The notes beneath the pieces are model-generated. The model saw only the letters and a program-made list of their open reading frames with translations. It made no database searches and was not told where the DNA came from. From positions 62,001 through 126,000 of the forward strand of contig NZ_JAMTCH010000004.1 in NCBI RefSeq assembly GCF_024171735.1: a DNA stretch of 64,000 nt, in the 5' to 3' direction. The first letter of the stretch is position 1. The number at the start of each line of letters is the position of its first letter. Source of the DNA: Prauserella alba. GTDB lineage: Bacteria; Actinomycetota; Actinomycetes; Mycobacteriales; Pseudonocardiaceae. Both the position numbers and the translations under genes were made by a program. This document shows, piece by piece, positions 1 to 7,179 of this stretch.

Positions 1-755
1 ACGCCGGCGAGACCCTGTCGCTTCTCGACGATCGTGCGCGTCGTCGTGGTCAGATCACGCATCGCGGCGAGGAAATCGGGGGCCGCCTCGTGGTAGACGT
101 CCGCCACGTCGGCCACCGCCGTGATGTCGTGCGACAGATCGGGCAACGACGGGTTGAGGTCCTTCAGGTACTCCGACAGCCCCACGAGCGTGTCGCCGAA
201 CTTCTCGCCGCGCCCCTCCAGCGCGTCGGAGACCGACGACAGCGTCCCGGCGAGCTTCTGGGGCTGCACCGACTGGAGCAGCGGGAGCACATTGGACAGC
301 ACTTCCTCCAGTTCGACGGCGGAGCGACTGCGATCCTGGGTGATCACGTCGCCGGCCGCGAGCGCCGCCACCTCGCCGGAGGCCGCCGGCCGCTCCGGCG
401 GCTGCAGCGCCACGTAACGCTCGCCGAACAGGGTCTTGGGCAGCAGCCGCGCCGACACGTCCGCGGGCACGGCCTCGATCCGGTCCCGCTCGATCGCCAG
501 CTCCAGGACGGCCTTCTCGCCGTCGGTGGTCACCGAGCGCACCTCGCCCACGCGCATCCCGCGGATCTTCACGTCGGCGCCCGTGCGCAGCTGGTTGCCC
601 GCGGTCGTGGCCTCGAGCCGCACGGGGACGGCGTCGGAGAACGCCTTGTTGTAGATCGCGATCGTCGTGGCGATGAACAGGGCCGCCACGACGAGGAAGA
701 TCAGCCCGAGCAGTTGCAGCCCGAGCCGGTGCAGCACAGCCTTCCGCGGGTTCAT
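1..755 (-). CDS. mce4A: Mce-family protein, Mce4A-like (3' end outside window)
   Basis: The reading frame starts at ATG 755 and is still open at base 1, so about 251 N-terminal residues are seen. Residues about 12-35 form an N-terminal membrane anchor, followed by the MCE beta-barrel domain with the segment VKIRGMRVGEV and later LFGERYVALQPP. The region after about residue 150 is helical, as in mycobacterial Mce proteins. The ATG overlaps the TGA of the upstream permease gene (ATGA), showing tight translational coupling. Mce proteins form the substrate-binding tunnel of ABC-type lipid importers in the cell envelope. Its assignment to the Mce4 (sterol) system rests on the KstR operators, hsd4A, fadE26, fadE27 and fadD17 next to it, not on the Mce sequence alone. 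It is the first mce gene after the two permeases, the position of mceA. Confidence 0.9.
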   Translation of the reverse strand, partial: MNPRKAVLHRLGLQLLGLIFLVVAALFIATTIAIYNKAFSDAVPVRLEATTAGNQLRTGADVKIRGMRVGEVRSVTTDGEKAVLELAIERDRIEAVPADVSARLLPKTLFGERYVALQPPERPAASGEVAALAAGDVITQDRSRSAVELEEVLSNVLPLLQSVQPQKLAGTLSSVSDALEGRGEKFGDTLVGLSEYLKDLNPSLPDLSHDITAVADVADVYHEAAPDFLAAMRDLTTTTRTIVEKRQGLAG

Positions 756-1642
756 CCGGACAACCTCACCGTCGTCGTCGCACCCCAGATCGCGAGGCTG
801 AGGAAGAAGTCCAGCACCGCGACCAGCACGATCGAGGTCCGTACCGCCCTGCCCACGGCCACGCCCACCCCGGCGGGCCCGCCGCGCGCGTAGTAGCCGT
901 AGAAGCAGTGCGACATGATCACGATCGTGCTGAAGATGATCACCTTGAGGAACGACCACAGCACGTCCTCCGGCGGGAGGAACAGGTGGAAGTAGTGGTC
1001 GTAGGTGCCCGCGGACTGCCCGTACATCCAGATCGTCACCTGACGGGAGGCCAGATACGACGACAGCAGGCCCACCGCGTACAGCGGGATCACCGCCACG
1101 ACACCGGCGATCACCCTGGTCGTGACCAGGTAGGGCAGGCTCGGGATGCCCATGACCTCCATGGCGTCGATCTCCTCGGAGATCCGCATCGCGCCGAGCT
1201 GGGCGGTGAACCCGCAGCCGACGGTGGACGACAGGGCCAGTCCCGCGGCGAGCGGCGCCACCTCACGGGTGTTGAAGTAGGCGGAGATGAAGCCCGTGAG
1301 CGCGGCCGTGCCGAGCTGTTCGAGCGCCGCATAACCCTGAATGCCGACGATGAGGCCCGTGAACAGGGTCATGCCGATCATCACGCCGAGGGTGCCGCCG
1401 ATGACGGCCAGTCCCCCGGTGCCGAAGCAGACCTCGGTGAGCAGCCGCAGGGTCTCCTTGCTGTAGCGCCGGACCGTGCGCGGCACCCAGGCGAGCACCT
1501 TGAGGTAGAACAGCAACTGCTGGCCGAGCCCCTCGAACATCGCACCCGGCCGCGCGATGGCCTCCAGCACGCGCGCGTCGGAACGCGGGCCGCGCTGCGG
1601 CTGCGGGGCGGATCCGGTGTCTCGGTCCTGGGTCGCGGTCAT
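752..1642 (-). CDS. yrbE4B: YrbE-type permease, second of pair (YrbE4B)
   Basis: A 296-residue integral membrane protein of the MlaE/YrbE family, the permease half of an Mce lipid importer. It carries the family signature EEIDAMEVMGIPSLPYLVTT near the middle, with about five or six hydrophobic segments. The first 35 residues are a hydrophilic extension. It starts at ATG 1642, only 4 bases after the stop of the other permease, and its TGA overlaps the mce start. The two YrbE proteins are expected to form a heterodimer that works with an Mkl-type ATPase encoded elsewhere. Substrate (sterol) is inferred from the locus. Confidence 0.9.
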   Translation of the reverse strand: MTATQDRDTGSAPQPQRGPRSDARVLEAIARPGAMFEGLGQQLLFYLKVLAWVPRTVRRYSKETLRLLTEVCFGTGGLAVIGGTLGVMIGMTLFTGLIVGIQGYAALEQLGTAALTGFISAYFNTREVAPLAAGLALSSTVGCGFTAQLGAMRISEEIDAMEVMGIPSLPYLVTTRVIAGVVAVIPLYAVGLLSSYLASRQVTIWMYGQSAGTYDHYFHLFLPPEDVLWSFLKVIIFSTIVIMSHCFYGYYARGGPAGVGVAVGRAVRTSIVLVAVLDFFLSLAIWGATTTVRLSG

Positions 1643-1646
1643 GGCG

Positions 1647-2435
1647 TCACAGCGCCTTCGGTGGGACGAGTTGCAGGTACACGGCGGTCAGCACGACGTT
1701 GATGAGGAACAACAGCAGGAACGTGATCACGACCGCCTGGTTCACGGCGTCACCGACACCCTTCGGTCCGCCGGACGGGTTGAGTCCACGGAACGCGGCC
1801 ACCACCCCGGCGAAGAACCCGTAGATCACGGCTTTGATCTCGCTGATCCACAGATCGGGCAGCTGGGCGAGCGCGTTGAAACTCGCCAGGTACGCGCCGG
1901 GGGTGCCACCCTGCATGACGACGTTGAAGAAGTAGCCGCCGAGCACGCCGACGACGCTGACGAGGCCGTTGAGCAGCACCGACACGACGATCGCCGCAAG
2001 CACCCTCGGCACGATGAGGCGTTGGATCGGGTTGACCCCGAGCACCTCCATCGCGTCGATCTCCTCGCGGATCTTGCGGGCGCCGATGTCCGCGCAGACG
2101 GCGCTGCCGCCCGCTCCCGCGACGAGCAGCGCCGTGATGAGCGGACTCGCCTGCTGCACGATCGCGAGTGCGCTGGCCGCACCGGTGAAGGATTGCGCCC
2201 CGATCTGCTGGGTCAGCGACCCGAGCTGCAACGCGATCACCGCGCCGAACGGAATCGCGACCAGCGCCGTGGGCAGGATCGTGACACTGGCGAAGAACCA
2301 GCACTGCTGAATCCACTCCCGCCATTGGAACGGCCGCCGCGGGATGGCGACGAGCACCTGCCACGACAGCGTCGTGAGCCGGCCGACCTGTGCGAACGCG
2401 GCGGTGCCCGGGAGCGAACCCGTCCGTGCGGTCAT
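1647..2435 (-). CDS. yrbE4A: YrbE-type permease, first of pair (YrbE4A)
   Basis: A 262-residue MlaE/YrbE-family permease. The conserved segment REEIDAMEVLGVNPIQRLIV lies in the middle of the protein and parallels the segment in the downstream paralogue. Hydrophobic helices fill the rest. The start ATG at 2435 is backed by a strong AGGAGG at 2440-2445, four bases upstream. It is separated from the upstream SDR gene by 46 bases, so it is probably cotranscribed with the oxidoreductase genes from the KstR-type promoter near 6.9 kb. In mycobacteria yrbE4A directly follows hsd4A; here two extra genes lie between them. Confidence 0.9.
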   Translation of the reverse strand: MTARTGSLPGTAAFAQVGRLTTLSWQVLVAIPRRPFQWREWIQQCWFFASVTILPTALVAIPFGAVIALQLGSLTQQIGAQSFTGAASALAIVQQASPLITALLVAGAGGSAVCADIGARKIREEIDAMEVLGVNPIQRLIVPRVLAAIVVSVLLNGLVSVVGVLGGYFFNVVMQGGTPGAYLASFNALAQLPDLWISEIKAVIYGFFAGVVAAFRGLNPSGGPKGVGDAVNQAVVITFLLLFLINVVLTAVYLQLVPPKAL

Positions 2436-2481
2436 GACACCTCCTGCACCGGCTGTCGACTGCTGTCTCCCGGCCCTTTCC

Positions 2482-3279
2482 TCAGGGCTTCAGCGCGTGG
2501 GTCGCGGTCGCACCTCCGTCGGCGACGAACTCGGCCCCCGTGCTGTACGAACTGTCGTCACTGGCGAGGAAGGCGACGAGACCGGCGATCTCCTCGGGTC
2601 TGCCGACCCGGCCGAGAGCGACCTTTCCGCCCACCGGGGAGAGGTCGGTGTCCTCACCGGTGAACCTGCGGACCATGGCGGTGTCGATCATGCCCGGGTG
2701 CACCGAGTTGACGCGAATCCCCTTGCCGCCGAGTTCCAGGGCCGCCACCTTCGTCATGCCGCGGATCGCGAACTTCGTCGCCGTGTACGCCGCGACGTAC
2801 GGCATTCCGGCCAGCCCTTCGACCGAGGACAGGTTGATGATCGAACCGCCGCCCGCCGACGTCATGGGTGCGACGACCGCACGCATGCCGAGGAACGTAC
2901 CGACCTGGTTGACGCGCAGCAGCCGTTCGTAGTCGGCCAGGGACGTGTGTTCCAGCTCCGAGAAGTGCAACAGCCCCGCGTTGTTGACCAGCACGTTCGG
3001 TGGGCCGAATTCCTCGGTCACCCGCTCGATCGCCGAGTTCCAGTCCTCTTCGGACCCGACGTCGAGCCGCTGGTAGGCGGCCGCACCGTCGCGTTCGGCG
3101 CACAGCCGGGCCGCGACCTCCTTGCCGTCGGTGTCCTCGACGTCGGTGACCAGCACACGCGCGCCTTCCGCGACCAGTCTGCGCGCGAACGCCGCTCCCT
3201 GACCGCCCGCGGCCCCGGTGATCAGCGCGATCCTGCCGTCGAGCCGCGATCCGTGCGCGGCGGTGTTCGGTGTCGTCAT
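2482..3279 (-). CDS. SDR-family oxidoreductase, 3-alpha/20-beta-hydroxysteroid dehydrogenase-like
   Basis: A 265-residue classical short-chain dehydrogenase. It has the NAD(P)-binding TGAAGGQG motif near residue 21, NNAG, a catalytic Ser in NLSSVEGLAG, and the YTATK active site. The C-terminal ASDDSSYSTGAEFVADGG resembles the mycobacterial Rv2002 type of 3-alpha/20-beta-hydroxysteroid dehydrogenase. The likely substrate is a steroid or its hydroxyacyl-CoA, but the chemistry is not proven by sequence. ATG 3279 is chosen; GTG 3291, which overlaps the preceding stop, is an alternative. A much longer open frame continues upstream but is antisense-like noise over the aldehyde dehydrogenase gene. 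Confidence 0.87.
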   Translation of the reverse strand: MTTPNTAAHGSRLDGRIALITGAAGGQGAAFARRLVAEGARVLVTDVEDTDGKEVAARLCAERDGAAAYQRLDVGSEEDWNSAIERVTEEFGPPNVLVNNAGLLHFSELEHTSLADYERLLRVNQVGTFLGMRAVVAPMTSAGGGSIINLSSVEGLAGMPYVAAYTATKFAIRGMTKVAALELGGKGIRVNSVHPGMIDTAMVRRFTGEDTDLSPVGGKVALGRVGRPEEIAGLVAFLASDDSSYSTGAEFVADGGATATHALKP

Positions 3280-3287
3280 CGCCCCGC

Positions 3288-4802
3288 TCACATCATCTCG
3301 TCGCCGAGCGGCATCAGTACGGTCTTGAGCTCGGTGAAGGACTCGATCGACGACTTGCCGCCCTCCCGGCCCAGCCCCGACTGCTTGAATCCGCCGAACG
3401 GCAGGTGGGGTTCGATCTGGAAGCCGTTGACGCACACGGTGCCCGCGCGCACCTTGCGGGCCATGCGGAACGAGCGCTGGGCGTTCGCGCTGAACACGCT
3501 GGCGCCGAGGCCGTACTCCGTGTCGTTGGCCATCGCGACGGCCTCGTCCTCGTCGTCGAACGGGATCACGGCCAGCACCGGGCCGAAGACCTCCTCCTGT
3601 GCCAACCTCGACGAGTTGTCGACGTCGGCGAAGATCGTCGGCGCGACGAAGTTGCCGCCCGCGTAGTCCCCGTCGAGGCGCTCCCCTCCGGTCACGAGCC
3701 GGGCGCCGTCGGCCTTGCCCTGCTCGATGTAGCCGAGCACGCGCTCGAGCTGCTTGCCGTTGATCAGCGGCGCGGACATCACGGCCGGGTCGAACGGGTC
3801 GCCGTAACTCACCATGCCCGCCATGCCCTGCGCCGCGGCGATGAACTCGTCGTAGACGCCGCGGTGCACGAGCGCACGCGTGTTGGCCACGCAGGCCTGG
3901 CCGGACAGGCCCAGGGTCACGGCACCGATCGTCGTGGCCGCGGCGAGACCGACGTCGGCGGCATCGTCGAACACGATGGCGGGGCTCTTGCCCCCGAGTT
4001 CCAGCGACACGCGCTTCATCGTCGACGCCGAGGCCTCGACGATCCGGCCGCCGACCCCGCGTGATCCGGTGAAGCTGACCTTGTCGACGTCGGGGTGCGT
4101 GATGAGGCGTTCGCCGGTCGGGTCGCCCGGGCCGGTGACGACGTTGAGCACCCCGGCAGGCACGCCCGCCTGTTCCAGCAGTTCCACCATCCGCAGCACC
4201 GTGAACGTGCAGTACTCGGACGGCTTGAGCACCACGGTGCAGCCGGTCGCGAGCGCCGGCGCGACCTTCTGCGCGAACAGCAGGAACGGCGCGTTCCACG
4301 GGAGGATCGCCGCGACCACACCGATCGGCTCGCGGAACGTCATCGCCAGGTGGTCCCCGCCCTGGTACGGCGTGAGCGTCTCGCCGCCGAGCTTGTCGAC
4401 CCAGCCGGCGTGGTGGTCGAACACGTCCGCGGCGACCTCGACGGATACGGCGTAGACGCCCGCCCCGAATCCGACGGGCACGGAGTTGTCCAGGGCCTGC
4501 AGTCCGCGCAGCTCCTCGGCGTGCTCGCGCAGCAGTGCACCGCAGCGGTGGAGCACGGCGATGCGTTCCTGCGCGCGGGTGTTCGACCATTCGCCGGAGT
4601 CGAACCGGCTGCGGGCCGCGGCGACTGCGGCGTCCACATCGGAGGCCGACGCGACGGCGAGTTCACCGATGTCCTCGCCGGTGGCGGGGTGCCGGTGCGT
4701 CCAGGTGGCGCCGCCGGTGGCGCCTCCCCATTCGCCGTCGATGTAGAGCAGACCCGGTTTGAGTCCCACCGTTTCGCGGTGCGGTTGCATGGTCAGCGTC
4801 AT
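3288..4802 (-). CDS. NAD-dependent aldehyde dehydrogenase
   Basis: A 504-residue aldehyde dehydrogenase of usual family length. It has the PWNAPF and KPSEYCTFT cofactor-binding segments, the general base Glu268 in LELGGKSPA and the nucleophile Cys304 in GQACVANTR. It oxidises an aldehyde to a carboxylic acid with NAD(P)+. The start ATG 4802 overlaps the stop of hsd4A (ATGA), so translation is coupled. In this locus an attractive role is oxidation of a sterol side-chain aldehyde (C26/C27) produced by the nearby alcohol dehydrogenase, giving the acid used by FadD17. That role is inference from position. Confidence 0.9.
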   Translation of the reverse strand: MTLTMQPHRETVGLKPGLLYIDGEWGGATGGATWTHRHPATGEDIGELAVASASDVDAAVAAARSRFDSGEWSNTRAQERIAVLHRCGALLREHAEELRGLQALDNSVPVGFGAGVYAVSVEVAADVFDHHAGWVDKLGGETLTPYQGGDHLAMTFREPIGVVAAILPWNAPFLLFAQKVAPALATGCTVVLKPSEYCTFTVLRMVELLEQAGVPAGVLNVVTGPGDPTGERLITHPDVDKVSFTGSRGVGGRIVEASASTMKRVSLELGGKSPAIVFDDAADVGLAAATTIGAVTLGLSGQACVANTRALVHRGVYDEFIAAAQGMAGMVSYGDPFDPAVMSAPLINGKQLERVLGYIEQGKADGARLVTGGERLDGDYAGGNFVAPTIFADVDNSSRLAQEEVFGPVLAVIPFDDEDEAVAMANDTEYGLGASVFSANAQRSFRMARKVRAGTVCVNGFQIEPHLPFGGFKQSGLGREGGKSSIESFTELKTVLMPLGDEMM

Positions 4803-5740
4803 GGGTGCGTCTCCTGTCCCGGTTGTCCCAGTTCCAGCACGTCGGTCGCGGAGAACATGCGTGCGGGGTCGCGGTCGTCGAAGTAGCCGCCGATGCGCTC
4901 GGCGAGCTCGCCGACGGTCCAGGCCTCGCCGCCGGTGACGAAGTCCTGTTCGATCGACGGCGGAGTCAGCAGCGCCACGTGTCCGCCGTGCACGACGAAC
5001 ACCTGGCCGTTGATGTGGCCGGCACCCGGTGAGCCGAGGTAGGCCACGAACGGGGCGACGTGGTCGGTCGACAACGGATCGTCGCCGTCGGGCGCTTCGG
5101 CACCGAAGGTGCCGGCAGTCATCGCGGTGCGCGCACGCGGGCAGATCGCGTTGGCGCGCACGCCGTACCGGGCGCCCGCCCGCGCGGTCGACACCGTCAG
5201 TGCCGTGATGCCCGCTTTCGCCGCGCCGTAGTTCGCCTGCCCGGCGGGACCGGACAGGAACGCCTCGGACGCGGTGTTGACGATCCGGCCGTACACCGGT
5301 CCGCCGTCGGTTTTGGACACTCCGCGCCAGTGCTGCAACGCGCCGCGGCACAACAGGAAGTGCCCGCGCAGATGCACCCGGACGACGGTGTCCCAGTCGT
5401 CGTCGGTGAGGTTGAACAGCATCTTGTCCCGCACCAGGCCCGCGTTGTTCACCACGAGGTGCAGTCCACCGAAGTGTTCGGTCGCCGCGCCGAGCAGCGC
5501 ATCGGCCGTGACGCGGTCACCGACGTCGCCGGGCACGGCCAGCGCCTTGCCGCCCACGTCCTCGACGGCGGCCACCGTGGCCCGGGCGGCCTCGTCGGCG
5601 ACGTCGTTGACGACCACCGCGGCGCCCTGCCGGCCCAGTTCGAGCGCTTCGGCCCTGCCGAGCCCGGCACCCGCGCCGGTGACGATCGCGACCCGGCCGT
5701 CGAGCACGGTTCCGGCCGGGCCACCTGCCGGGGCCGTCAC
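4799..5740 (-). CDS. hsd4A: Hsd4A-type 17-beta-hydroxysteroid / hydroxyacyl-CoA dehydrogenase (SDR)
   Basis: A 313-residue SDR with TGAGAGLG near residue 22, NNAG, the segment DKMLFNLTDDDWD, and the active site EAFLSGPAGQANYGAAKAG. The NAICPRARTAMT block and the extended C-terminus ending in a FSATDVLEL motif match the mycobacterial Rv3502c (Hsd4A) family as I remember it. Members act on 17-beta-hydroxysteroids and on 3-hydroxyacyl-CoA intermediates of sterol side-chain degradation. It starts at GTG 5740, which overlaps the TGA of the alcohol dehydrogenase gene. In mycobacteria this gene lies immediately before yrbE4A; here ALDH and another SDR intervene. Confidence 0.85.
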   Translation of the reverse strand: MTAPAGGPAGTVLDGRVAIVTGAGAGLGRAEALELGRQGAAVVVNDVADEAARATVAAVEDVGGKALAVPGDVGDRVTADALLGAATEHFGGLHLVVNNAGLVRDKMLFNLTDDDWDTVVRVHLRGHFLLCRGALQHWRGVSKTDGGPVYGRIVNTASEAFLSGPAGQANYGAAKAGITALTVSTARAGARYGVRANAICPRARTAMTAGTFGAEAPDGDDPLSTDHVAPFVAYLGSPGAGHINGQVFVVHGGHVALLTPPSIEQDFVTGGEAWTVGELAERIGGYFDDRDPARMFSATDVLELGQPGQETHP

Positions 5741-6825
5741 TCGAAGGTCACCACCTGGCGGATCACGTCGCCGCTGCCGTCGCGCAGCGTGTCCAGTCCG
5801 GCGTTGAGGTCGTCGAAGGCGATGCGGCGGCTGATCATGCCGTCGAGGTCGAGCATGCCCGCGCGCCAGAACCGCAGCATGGCGGCCGTGTCCCGCTCGA
5901 CGTGCGCGGACCCGTAGAGCGAGCCGAGGATCTTCTTGTCGTGCAGGAACAGCTCCTGCGCACTGAACTCGACCATCGCGTCGGCCTTGCCCGCGCCCAC
6001 CACGACGACGGCGCCGCCGCGGCGCACGTGGTCCCATCCGGCACGGATCGTCGCCGGAGCGCCGACGACGTCGAAGGCGTGGTCGAACCCCTGGGAGGCC
6101 GTCAGCTGGTGCTTGGTCTCCTCCACCTGATCCGGCGTCACCGCGTGGGTCGCACCGAACCGCTTGGCGACGTCGTGCTTGGCCGTGACCGGGTCGACGG
6201 CGACGATCGTGGTGGCTCCGGCGATGCGCAAGCCCTGGATGACCGAAATGCCCACGCCACCACAGCCGTACACGATCGCGGTCGAGCCCGGCTCGACCTT
6301 CGCGGTGTTGAGTACCGCCCCGACACCGGTGAGCACGCCGCACGCGATGAGTGCCGCGGTCTCGAACGGTACGTCGGCATCGACCTTCACGGCCGCGGGC
6401 GCCGGTACGACCAGCTCCTCGGCGAACGTGCCGAGTCCGGAGAAACCGAACAGCTGCTGGTCACCGATCCGGAACCGCGCCGTGGTGAAGGCTTCGACGA
6501 CATGTACCGCGCACAGGTTCAGTTCCCCGCGTACGCAGTCCGGGCAGTGCCCGCACGGCGGGACGAACGACATCGTGACGTGGTCACCGGGTTGCAGATG
6601 GTCCACGCCCTCGCCGACGGCGAGAACCTCGCCCGCGCCCTCGTGCCCGACGACACCCGGCGCCATCGCGGGCAGTGTTCCGGTCATTGCGGACAGATCA
6701 CTGTGACAGATACCCGAGGCACGCACACGTACGCGCACCTCGCCCGGGCCCGGTCCGGCGACCGTCACGTCGTCGCGCAGGTCGAGTTTGTCGTTCCCGA
6801 TCTCGTGCAGAACGGCCGCTCTCAC
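5737..6825 (-). CDS. Zinc-dependent alcohol dehydrogenase (MDR superfamily)
   Basis: A 362-residue medium-chain dehydrogenase. The catalytic zinc ligands sit in the ASGICHSDL and GHEGAGEV segments, and four cysteines for the structural zinc are in CGHCPDCVRGELNLC. The nucleotide-binding segment is YGCGGVGISVIQG. The start is set at GTG 6825 because AGGAGG lies six bases upstream; a longer frame from GTG 6888 would add 21 residues but lacks a comparable ribosome-binding site. It is the first gene of the leftward operon, 88 bases from a KstR-type operator. It probably oxidises an alcohol to an aldehyde; a sterol side-chain alcohol is the contextual guess. Confidence 0.88.
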   Translation of the reverse strand: MRAAVLHEIGNDKLDLRDDVTVAGPGPGEVRVRVRASGICHSDLSAMTGTLPAMAPGVVGHEGAGEVLAVGEGVDHLQPGDHVTMSFVPPCGHCPDCVRGELNLCAVHVVEAFTTARFRIGDQQLFGFSGLGTFAEELVVPAPAAVKVDADVPFETAALIACGVLTGVGAVLNTAKVEPGSTAIVYGCGGVGISVIQGLRIAGATTIVAVDPVTAKHDVAKRFGATHAVTPDQVEETKHQLTASQGFDHAFDVVGAPATIRAGWDHVRRGGAVVVVGAGKADAMVEFSAQELFLHDKKILGSLYGSAHVERDTAAMLRFWRAGMLDLDGMISRRIAFDDLNAGLDTLRDGSGDVIRQVVTFE

Positions 6826-6831
6826 GTACTG

Positions 6832-6837
6832 CCTCCT
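6832..6837 (-). promoter_or_regulatory. Ribosome-binding site fixing the alcohol dehydrogenase start
   Basis: On the minus strand this reads AGGAGG, with six bases to GTG 6825. It decides the start of the alcohol dehydrogenase against the longer upstream GTG frame. Confidence 0.8.
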
Positions 6838-6912
6838 CGTTGAAGCCTGCTCGGTGGGCGACGCGGCCGATGGTGTGTGCTGGCTCACCGCGGCTCACAT
6901 CGCGACCGACAA

Positions 6913-6926
6913 TAGAATTTGTTCTC
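6913..6926. promoter_or_regulatory. KstR-type operator, leftward (mce4) side, imperfect
   Basis: The site reads TAGAATTTGTTCTC, close to the KstR palindrome TAGAACNNGTTCTA with two differences. One half (GAGAAC on the minus strand) is well preserved. It lies 88 bases upstream of the alcohol dehydrogenase start. KstR is the TetR-family repressor of cholesterol catabolism in mycolata and relatives, released by sterol-derived CoA esters. The AT-rich box stands out strongly in this GC-rich DNA. Confidence 0.75.
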
Positions 6927-7047
6927 ATTCTCCGCAAGGGTGGGTTCCGCGGGTCGTCACCGACGCCATGCGCGGCGTGTTGAACCACTGAGCGGGAACG
7001 ATGCCGCAGAAGCGACGAGTCGACATGATCGACCCTGGTCCGCTAAA

Positions 7048-7061
7048 TAGAACCTGTTCTA
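7048..7061. promoter_or_regulatory. KstR-type operator, rightward (fadE26) side, perfect palindrome
   Basis: The site reads TAGAACCTGTTCTA, a perfect 14-base inverted repeat that matches the KstR consensus. It is 118 bases upstream of fadE26 and 135 bases from the imperfect site, centre to centre. Between them the two sites can control both divergent transcripts. The rest of the 354-base intergenic region shows no other recognisable feature. Confidence 0.85.
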
Positions 7062-7179
7062 CACTTGGCGTCGACAGGGTCCGCCGCTGTGGCCGGGCCG
7101 GGTCGACGGCGACGCGACCCGACCGGCAGGCGCCACGGTCAGGTCCCTCACTACGTCCAACGGCCCACAGGAGGATCGG

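Noticed and set aside
3280-4590. Long open frame extending the SDR at 2482-3279 to about 700 residues
   Set aside because: The added part is arginine-rich, unlike any protein, and overlaps the aldehyde dehydrogenase gene in another frame.
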